Shown here: positions 7,023-11,814 of the stretch, piece by piece
How positions within the stretch are numbered: position 1 is the first letter of the stretch
Layout of the letters: each line of letters begins with the position of its first letter
Assembly (NCBI GenBank): GCA_013812465.1
Contig: JACCTK010000242.1
Location: 1-11,814, forward strand
Reading direction: 5' to 3'
Source of the DNA: Actinomycetota bacterium
GTDB taxonomy: Bacteria > Actinomycetota > Thermoleophilia > Gaiellales > Gaiellaceae
DNA length: 11,814 nucleotides
The notes under the pieces: model-generated
Seen by the model: the letters and a program-made list of their open reading frames with translations, nothing else
What the model was told of the DNA's origin: nothing
Database searches by the model: none
Made by a program: the position numbers and the translations under genes

Positions 7023-7928
7023 GTGAGCCGCTACTGGCCGACGCTGTTGCTCCTGGCCGCGATCTGGGGCGCCTCGTACGTCTGCATCAAGGTCGCCGTC
7101 CAAGACATCGAGCCGGCCCCGATGATGGCCATGCGGGCATTCGGAGCCGGGCTCGTCCTCCTCGCCTATCTCGTGGTGACAACTGGAGGCACGCGCGCAG
7201 TCAGCGACCTCCGCCGCCACTGGCGCCCCGCGCTCGTGCTCGGGGCGGTCAATGCGGCTATCCCCTTCTGGCTCATCGCGTGGGGTGAGAAGCACATTGA
7301 TTCGAGCGTCGCGGGTATCGCTCAGGCCACGGTGCCGATCTTCACGTTTCTCCTAGCCGCGCGCTTCCTGCCGCACGAGCCGGTCGGTGTGACGCGCATG
7401 ATTGGCGTGGCCGTGGGGTTGGTAGGCGTCGCCGTGCTCGCCGGGTTCGATCCCGACGTCAGCTGGCTAGCGGTCATGGGGACGCTCGCACTCGTTCTGT
7501 CGTCCCTCTTCTACGCCTCGGCAGGCGTCTATGGCCAGCACAGCGTGCAGTCCGCGCCCGGCCCGGTGCTGGCCACGGGCTCGATGCTCGCCGGAGGGCT
7601 CATCCTGCTGCCGTTTGCCCTCTTCCAGCTTCCCGGATCGAGGCCGGACGCGGAGACGATCGCCTCCATTCTCGTGCTCACGCTCTTGGGAACGGCCTTC
7701 GCCCAGTTGATCCTGTTTCACATGCTGCGGCTCTATGGTTCGCGGCGGCTCTCCCTGGTCACCTACCTGATCCCCGGCTTCGCAGTGTTCTATGGCGCGG
7801 TGCTCCTGGACGAGCCGGTAACGGTCGCGGCGCTGGGAGGGCTCGTGCTGATCCTCGGCGGCGTCGCCCTCGCCTCCGGCCAGCAGCTCCTACGCTCGCG
7901 TGCGGACGCGCGTGAGGAGCCGGCATGA
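7023..7928 (+). CDS. EamA/DMT-superfamily membrane transporter (RhaT-like)
   Basis: This is a 301-residue integral membrane protein with about ten hydrophobic segments and two EamA repeats (about residues 5-135 and 145-285). The family hallmark AAIWGASYVCIKVAV is at 12-26, and AQATVPIFTFLLAARFL and YLIPGFAVFYGAVLLDEPV carry the conserved end-of-repeat patterns with the acidic-proline turn (DEP). Members of this superfamily export metabolites, amino acids or drugs, or import sugars and nucleotide precursors, so the substrate cannot be read from sequence. The GTG start follows a possible leaderless promoter. A short hairpin lies just after the stop codon. Nearby purine genes are transcribed the other way and give no firm functional link. 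Confidence 0.9.
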   Translation: MSRYWPTLLLLAAIWGASYVCIKVAVQDIEPAPMMAMRAFGAGLVLLAYLVVTTGGTRAVSDLRRHWRPALVLGAVNAAIPFWLIAWGEKHIDSSVAGIAQATVPIFTFLLAARFLPHEPVGVTRMIGVAVGLVGVAVLAGFDPDVSWLAVMGTLALVLSSLFYASAGVYGQHSVQSAPGPVLATGSMLAGGLILLPFALFQLPGSRPDAETIASILVLTLLGTAFAQLILFHMLRLYGSRRLSLVTYLIPGFAVFYGAVLLDEPVTVAALGGLVLILGGVALASGQQLLRSRADAREEPA

Positions 7929-8020
7929 CATCGCTCGTCTGCGACGAGCGGTCGCGGGAGAAACCAGAATTCCCCCGCGTGCCCCTTCCACGGAATCATC
8001 GACCAAAGAGCGGCCGATGA
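7925..8020 (+). CDS. Possible 31-residue small ORF bridging the transporter and acetyltransferase genes
   Basis: ATG 7925 overlaps the transporter stop (ATGA, 7925-7928) and the frame ends at TGA 8018-8020, overlapping the acetyltransferase ATG (ATGA, 8017-8020). The 31-residue product begins MTSLVCDERSREK and has many Arg, Pro and Lys residues; I recognise no family. Overlap at both ends suggests a coupling ORF. However, its first codons form a hairpin, open frames this short are common in GC-rich DNA, and a purine-rich ribosome binding site exists for the next gene. Uncertain. Confidence 0.3.
   Translation: MTSLVCDERSREKPEFPRVPLPRNHRPKSGR
7932..7950 (+). terminator. Hairpin just after the transporter stop codon
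   Basis: CGCTCGTC (7932-7939), loop TGC, GACGAGCG (7943-7950) forms a perfect 8-bp stem three bases after the TGA. There is no T run, so it would be an atypical terminator or an RNA-stabilising 3' end. It may lower read-through into the acetyltransferase gene. Confidence 0.4.
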
Positions 8021-8562
8021 CCGTGACCATCAGGCGAGCGCGCGCGGACGACGTCGACTTCATCGTCCAGCTCGTGACCCACGAGGACGTCGAGCCGTTC
8101 CTGGCCGCGGTCGGCTCCAAGGAGCGGGGCGAGATCCTCGGCGAGATCGAGCGCTCGGAACGCGAGCCCGACGCGTTCGGCGTTTTCGTCATCGAGGTGG
8201 ATGGCCAGGTGGCAGGGACGATGCGCTTCGAGCTCTCGAATCGCCGCAGTCGGATCGCCCACTTGGGCGGGCTCGCCGTGCACCCGGACTTCCGCGGCGG
8301 CAAGGTGGCCGACGAGGCGGCCCGCATCTTCCAGCGGCATCTGTTCGACGACCTCAGGCTGCACCGGCTCGAGATGGAGATCTACGGCTTCAACGAGCGG
8401 GCGCTGGCGCACGCCGAGCGATCGGGGTTCATCCACGAGGGCGTGCGCCGGAGAGCCTTCTGGCGAAACGAGCAGTGGGTGGACGGCGTGCGCTACGGGC
8501 TCGTCGAGGAGGATCTCGCGGAGGAGCCGCCGTCACCATCGCCCTCCGAAGAGGCCGTCTGA
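8017..8562 (+). CDS. GNAT-family N-acetyltransferase
   Basis: This 181-residue protein starts at ATG 8017, six bases after AAAGAG. It has the GNAT layout: strand 1 TVTIRRARADDVDFI (2-16), the strand pair VFVIEVDGQVAGTMRFEL (57-73), the acetyl-CoA binding turn LAVHPDFRGGKVADEAA (86-102; R/Q-x-x-G-x-G/A class, here RGGKVA), then EIYGFNERALAHAERSGFIHEG, the late strand and helix region typical of RimJ/RimL-like members. The acceptor could be a small molecule, antibiotic or protein; the sequence does not say. The last 70 bases overlap the convergent thioredoxin-fold gene, and the tail (EEPPSPSPSEEAV) is low-complexity, suggesting the catalytic domain ends around residue 168. Confidence 0.88.
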   Translation: MTVTIRRARADDVDFIVQLVTHEDVEPFLAAVGSKERGEILGEIERSEREPDAFGVFVIEVDGQVAGTMRFELSNRRSRIAHLGGLAVHPDFRGGKVADEAARIFQRHLFDDLRLHRLEMEIYGFNERALAHAERSGFIHEGVRRRAFWRNEQWVDGVRYGLVEEDLAEEPPSPSPSEEAV

Positions 8563-8888
8563 GCCACCACGAGCGCTGCGCGAATCCACCGTGAGTCCGG
8601 CCAGCCCTGCAGCCCCCGCTCGCTGCGGTACACGCGATCGCCGAGCGTGACTTCCCTGGAGCCGTTCGTTCCCGGCTCGACGTCGAGCCCGTTGACGCGA
8701 ACGCTCGGCGACCCCAGGAACCCACGCTTCTTCGCCTGAGCCTGGTTCGTGATCTCGACCACCTTGACATCGGCGGAGACATCGAGTTCGTCGATGACGC
8801 GCTCGACGACGATACGGGCCATGCCGCGGCACTGGCAGTCCTTGCGAGCGAGTATCTCGACACGGACCGGGCGTCCAGCCTCGGTCAT
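8493..8888 (-). CDS. Small thioredoxin-fold protein with a CxC motif
   Basis: This is a 131-residue cytosolic protein. It opens with a beta strand VRVEILARKDC (8-18), followed by C18-Q-C20 at the position of the thioredoxin active site, then a long helix (MARIVVERVIDEL), a second strand VKVVEIT, and GFLGSPSVRVNGLDVEP (57-72), where the Ser-Pro fits the cis-proline loop. This pattern is shared with short thioredoxin-like proteins often found near metal or mercury functions, but most of those have CxxC or a lone Cys. The CxC spacing is unusual and could mean metal binding or altered redox chemistry. Start ATG 8888 has GGGGAG about six bases upstream. The last residues (SSEGDGDGGSSARSSSTSP) lie in the 70-base convergent overlap with the GNAT gene and look disordered. 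Substrate unknown. Confidence 0.8.
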   Translation of the reverse strand: MTEAGRPVRVEILARKDCQCRGMARIVVERVIDELDVSADVKVVEITNQAQAKKRGFLGSPSVRVNGLDVEPGTNGSREVTLGDRVYRSERGLQGWPDSRWIRAALVVAQTASSEGDGDGGSSARSSSTSP

Positions 8889-8961
8889 AGCGGCTCCCCT
8901 CCCCAGGTGGGCTCGATCGTTCCTTCCCTGTCTGACGCTACGCCGCTACGGGGGAACTGCA

Positions 8962-8997
8962 ATCCCTCGATCGAGGGATGATCCCCCAATCGAGGGA
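8962..8997. promoter_or_regulatory. Two tandem operator-like palindromes upstream of the VOC gene
   Basis: ATCCCTCGATCGAGGGAT (8962-8979) is a perfect 18-bp palindrome. A second copy of its core, TCCCCCAATCGAGGGA (8982-8997), differs from TCCCTCGATCGAGGGA at two positions and starts 19 bases after it. The pair lies in the divergent spacer between the CxC protein (start 8888, minus) and the VOC relic (start 9025, plus). It looks like a binding site for a dimeric repressor bound twice on nearly the same DNA face. The regulator is unknown. Confidence 0.55.
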
Positions 8998-9024
8998 CTC
9001 GGGGCGGGTGCGGTGGCTCGGATC

Positions 9025-9254
9025 ATGGCTGATTTCCTGCACACGATGGTGCGCATCACCGACCCGGAGAAGAGCCGCTCCTTCTACGAGGCACTCGGGT
9101 TTCGGTTCTCGAACGACATGGACATCGTCCGCGAAGGGCAGCTCGAGGCGACGAACCACTTCTTCTCGATCGGAGACCACGAGAACGTCCTCGGGCTCAC
9201 GTTCAACCACGACGGCCGCGGCTACGAGCTCGCCAGGCGTACGGGCACATCGCG
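9025..9254 (+). pseudogene. VOC/glyoxalase-family protein, frameshifted and 3'-truncated
   Basis: ATG 9025 begins MADFLHTMVRITDPEKSRSF, followed by YEALGFRF and ENVLGLTFNHDGRGYEL, the first half of a glyoxalase I-like VOC domain; the early His (HTMVRI) is the usual first metal ligand. After YEL the frame slips: ctcgccagg at 9229-9237 needs one more G (CTC GGC CAG) to give the expected GQAYGHIA. Beyond about 9254 even the corrected frame shows no VOC sequence, so the second half with the remaining ligands is gone. The uncorrected frame runs to a stop at 9330. This is a double lesion and the product is almost certainly non-functional. Lactoylglutathione lyase is the closest family to the wording, but the exact subfamily is not certain. 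Confidence 0.75.
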
Positions 9255-9747
9255 GCGCGATCATCGACTGGCCGGCCCCCCGGGCGGATCTCCTGCATTA
9301 TTGTCTCTTCGACAACGTAATCGCTGTTGAACGTCGATTGAGCTCGTTCGCGGTTCTCCTCACTGCTCTCGATTACTGTCGACCTCCGTGAGCCGGAGCC
9401 GTGGACATCGGGCGATGCCCTAGAGCGAAGTTCGTCCCGCTCCACAAGCCGACCCACCGTCCGCCTGTGTAACGCCCAGGAGGGATGCTTCTCTCGTCGT
9501 GAGCAGCTGGGCTCGCCCGTTGGCGGTCGTCTCCACGCCGACCTCAGAGATCACGACGGTCGCGATGCGATGAGCGATGATCGCGACCATCGTTGTGGAA
9601 GGTCACCGCGACGTCGAAAGCATGTCCCCGACCTCTACAGGAGAGCCTCATCGACTACAGGAGCCTCATCGACAACGTCGACCAGCGAGAGGATGGCGAA
9701 TGTAGGATGTGTGAAGCCACAATGCGGATTTCAGCGGCTGAGAGCTG
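9255..9747. other. Gene-free stretch between the VOC relic and the pectate-lyase-like gene
   Basis: I see no convincing gene on either strand in these 493 bases. Open frames here are short and arginine- and serine-rich. No transposase motifs, inverted terminal repeats or tRNA were recognised. The one structured element is a tandem near-duplication at 9635-9672. The stretch is probably degraded coding DNA together with the promoter region of the next gene. Confidence 0.5.
9635..9672 (+). repeat. Imperfect tandem duplication of about 19 bases
   Basis: CTACAGGAGAGCCTCATCGA (9635-9654) is followed immediately by CTACAGGAGCCTCATCGA (9655-9672), which lacks two bases. It looks like a slippage duplication in non-coding or decayed sequence. 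It lies about 75 bases before the pectate-lyase-like gene. Confidence 0.8.
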
Positions 9748-11166
9748 ATGGCGGCAGGCAGATCCAAATTATCTAGATCGAGAATGCTCGCGCTCATCGT
9801 GTTGCTTGCTGCCGCCGGCGGTTACTTCTTGCGCGACTCCTCAGGCTCCCGAGCCGTGGCAGCTTTCCCGGCCGCTGAGGGGTTTGGAAGTAATGCTGTC
9901 GGCGGGCGGGGCGGACGCGTCATCAAAGTCACCAATCTCCGAGATGCGGGACCGGGGAGTCTGCGCAACTGCCTGATTGCCAGAAATCCGCGCATCTGCG
10001 TTTTTGCCGTCGGCGGCACGATCGCACTCCAGTCGGTCGTGGAGATAACCAACCCCTACCTGACCGTTGCGGGGCAGACCGCTCCTGGTGGCGGCATCAC
10101 CGTCAGAGCCGCCGGTACTGCCTCCTCGACGGCCCGGACTACCGATGTTCACATAAAGATCAAGACACACGACGTGATCATTCGCTACTTACGCTTGCGA
10201 CCTGGGACCAAGGGGCGGAACGCTCGAGCGCTCTCGATCAACGGCCCACGCGGCGGACAGGCGCACAACATCGTCGTCGACCACAACTCCTTGAGTTGGG
10301 CGGGAGACGAGATACTAATCGCGTGGGAGGCCACTCGATCCGTGACGTTTTCGTGGAACAGCTTCTCCGAAAGCCTTGACAATGAACCATTTGGCCAAGT
10401 GGGGCTCAAGGGCCCAAATCTGGGTAACGAGCTTGGTGGTTTTTACAGCTTCCACCATAACCTTGTCGCTCACCACTCGCAGCGTTTGCCGAACATAAGT
10501 GCGGGTGCGGGGCCGACAGATGTCGTTAACAACCTCATGTACAATGCTGGAGGGACCGGTTCTCGCGTTCTCATGGGCGCAATGATCAACTTCGTTGGCA
10601 ACTACATCAAGTCTGGTCCCAACAGCACACTGAAGACCTGGTTCTCAGATGATGGCGCGCATGGTTTCTATCTGGGCGGAGCGAATACTGTCGACGATAA
10701 CAGTAACACCCTCGTTGGCAGGAGCATGACGCTGCTCTCGGATAGCGGGATCGGAAAGATAACATCAAGGTTTCCGGCTCCTGCAGTAACGACAACGAAT
10801 GCCTCTATCGCCTTCGACGATGTACTCAATCGTGCGGGGGCAATTCATGGACTTAGCTGCGATGGAAAGTGGTTTACGCGGCGAGATCTCGTCGACAGAC
10901 GTATTGTCAGCAGCGTCAGAGATGGAACTCGAGCTCATGATAAAGACCCAGCTAAGACGTTCGAGGGGCGGGGGTATATTTCTTACCCTGAGGACGTTGG
11001 TGGATGGCCGCGATTGCAACGAGGGTTTCCGTGTCTGGACGGGGACAATGATGGTATGCCTAATCTCTGGGAACTAAAGCGTGGATTGAACCCAAAAAAG
11101 AATGACAGCGCCAAAGACCGAGATCGAGACGGCTACACCAACATCGAGGAGTTTATCAACGGGTAG
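9748..11166 (+). CDS. Pectate-lyase-like beta-helix protein, exported or membrane-anchored, with C-terminal calcium-binding repeats
   Basis: This is a 472-residue protein. The N-terminus has a basic start (RSKLSRSR) and one hydrophobic segment (13-28) without a clear lipobox, so it is a signal peptide or anchor. Mature sequence begins FPAAEGFGSNAVGGRGG (40-56) and continues as a right-handed beta-helix of the pectate lyase superfamily: VTNLRDAGPGSLRNCL (61-76), IVVDHNSLSWAGDE (175-188, the DH motif near the calcium site) and HHNLVAHHSQRLPNI (236-250, with R246 at the place of the catalytic arginine). Residues 431-472 are an Asp-rich calcium-binding tail (DGDNDGMPNLWELKRGLNP, then DRDRDGYTNIEEF), common in secreted proteins of Planctomycetes and Bacteroidetes. 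ATG 9748 is favoured over the internal ATG 9784 because it supplies the positive n-region. The gene is AT-richer than its neighbours, suggesting transfer. The polysaccharide substrate is not proven. Confidence 0.88.
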   Translation: MAAGRSKLSRSRMLALIVLLAAAGGYFLRDSSGSRAVAAFPAAEGFGSNAVGGRGGRVIKVTNLRDAGPGSLRNCLIARNPRICVFAVGGTIALQSVVEITNPYLTVAGQTAPGGGITVRAAGTASSTARTTDVHIKIKTHDVIIRYLRLRPGTKGRNARALSINGPRGGQAHNIVVDHNSLSWAGDEILIAWEATRSVTFSWNSFSESLDNEPFGQVGLKGPNLGNELGGFYSFHHNLVAHHSQRLPNISAGAGPTDVVNNLMYNAGGTGSRVLMGAMINFVGNYIKSGPNSTLKTWFSDDGAHGFYLGGANTVDDNSNTLVGRSMTLLSDSGIGKITSRFPAPAVTTTNASIAFDDVLNRAGAIHGLSCDGKWFTRRDLVDRRIVSSVRDGTRAHDKDPAKTFEGRGYISYPEDVGGWPRLQRGFPCLDGDNDGMPNLWELKRGLNPKKNDSAKDRDRDGYTNIEEFING

Positions 11167-11688
11167 AAGACGAGGCGGGCGTTGAAAGGCGACTTTCGTA
11201 TGTGGCGACCCCCGGCAACCCACGACAGATGCGTTAAGACGCCGACCACTTTCTGCCAGCAAGTGGACGCCGCGGACTTCGGGCTACGGCTCTGTCCTGT
11301 GCGAGCGGGAAGACGGGAGCGAGGATTCAAGCACCACCGCGTTGCGTTCGGTCACCGCTGCCCACGTTTCTCCGCTCTCGTGTAGCTCGAGATGCTCGAC
11401 GTGGGCGTCGGGCCGCCCCAGAAGCTCCGCGCAGGCTCTTGTAGGCGCTCCGGAAGAGCAGTGCTGAGCGACGTTATTTCTTGGTCAGATACTCGATGCT
11501 AGCCTGCAAGCTCAAGGCGCATCTTGCTGCCCCGGTCCGCAGCCCCAGGCGGCTAACGAGGGATCCCAGGTCGAAGGTTCAAAATCCTCTGAGCCGCACT
11601 GTACGTGCCCGCGAGTAAGACGTTCTGGGATACCGATCATCGGTGCTGTGACGGACCGCCTGCACTTGGCGAGACGAACACGTCCAGC
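11167..11688. other. Intergenic stretch with decayed coding remnants and a tRNA-like T-arm
   Basis: No intact gene is seen in these 522 bases. On the minus strand a startless frame ending at 11284 has protein-like composition (see its own entry). A second startless frame ends with TAA at 11474 (ends ASIEYLTKK) and is not recognised. Around 11573-11590 the sequence GAAGGTTCAAAATCCTCT resembles a tRNA T-arm, but no full cloverleaf could be built. No terminator with a T run was found after the pectate-lyase-like gene. Confidence 0.45.
11284..11451 (-). pseudogene. Startless protein-like remnant of unknown family
   Basis: This minus-strand frame is open from about 11480 down to TAG 11284 and lacks any ATG, GTG or TTG start. 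The middle, ELLGRPDAHVEHLELHESG followed by ETWAAVTERNAVVLE, has balanced acidic, hydrophobic and aromatic residues, unlike the arginine- and serine-rich shadow frames of this DNA, so it is probably a relic of a real gene. I do not recognise the family. The tail after VLESS looks random. Confidence 0.3.
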
Positions 11689-11814
11689 TCAGCCGCTCGC
11701 GCCTTGCACGAGCGGCCCCGCCAACCGCTTGTACTTCTCGACGATTGCCGTCACCTCCGGATCCTTGGCGATCGTGTGCGGAACGATGGTGTTGACGGCC
11801 CGCTTGGTTACCAC
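11689..11814 (-). pseudogene. Fragment of a UshA-type 5'-nucleotidase / metallophosphatase, 3'-truncated
   Basis: The frame enters from the right edge and ends at TGA 11689 after 41 residues. Its text (TKRAVNTIVPHTIAKDPEVT, then AIVEKYKRLAGPL) resembles the linker between the metallophosphatase domain and the C-terminal substrate domain of bifunctional 5'-nucleotidases, where DPxVxxIVxKYxxLxxPLxxxVxG is usual. After VQGASG it stops, where complete proteins continue for more than a hundred residues of substrate domain. So it is either a relic or a gene cut by rearrangement at this point. Most of the gene would lie outside the window. The family call rests on a short match. Confidence 0.5.

Noticed and set aside
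9203..9457. 84-codon minus-strand frame starting GTG 9457
   Set aside because: It overlaps the VOC relic, its C-terminal part is the arginine-rich antisense of that gene, and there is no good ribosome binding site.
9255..9747. Insertion sequence or transposase remnant
   Set aside because: No DDE-type motifs, terminal inverted repeats or target duplications could be seen; only a short tandem duplication is present.
1..11814. CRISPR array or rRNA operon
   Set aside because: No regularly spaced repeats and no conserved rRNA sequence were seen anywhere in the window.

Overview
The window looks like a chromosomal segment of a high-GC bacterium, most likely an actinomycete-type lineage. I lean towards Thermoleophilia-like groups because of the wording of the PurL N-terminal half, the frequent GTG starts and two apparently leaderless promoters. 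That placement is inference; no rRNA or other marker is present. The pectate-lyase-like gene near the right end is visibly more AT-rich than its surroundings and was probably acquired.

Left third (1-3258, all transcribed right to left): a damaged type I restriction-modification locus. In transcription order it holds a 36-codon HicB-like N-terminal fragment, an hsdS lacking its 5' end and carrying a frameshift, an intact winged-helix nucleotidyltransferase (MNT antitoxin type), an intact HEPN-type small protein, and an hsdM that is frameshifted and runs off the left edge. The last four genes are stitched together by 4-base stop/start overlaps (ATGA, GTGA, GTGA). A perfect 16-bp palindrome with a TATATA box lies directly before the nucleotidyltransferase start, inside the last codons of hsdS. 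So a self-contained toxin-antitoxin module appears to sit between the specificity and methylation genes, and it is the only intact part of the locus.

Middle (3280-8888): housekeeping and ordinary accessory genes. purL and purF (steps 4 and 1 of de novo purine synthesis) form a right-to-left pair. Divergent from purL is an EamA/DMT-type transporter, then a GNAT acetyltransferase, with a possible 31-codon coupling ORF between them. Convergent to the GNAT gene, and overlapping it by 70 bases, is a small thioredoxin-fold protein with a CxC motif.

Right third (8889-11814): a decaying region. It holds two tandem operator-like palindromes, a VOC/glyoxalase gene that loses frame and then loses its C-terminal half, about 490 bases without a recognisable gene, and one intact secreted or anchored pectate-lyase-like protein with a C-terminal calcium-binding segment. 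About 520 further bases hold gene relics, and a truncated fragment of a UshA-type 5'-nucleotidase lies at the right edge.

The most interesting item is the MNT/HEPN module nested in the type I R-M operon, with its palindromic operator. Single missing G bases explain the hsdS, hsdM and VOC frameshifts, so sequencing error has to be excluded before biological decay is accepted.
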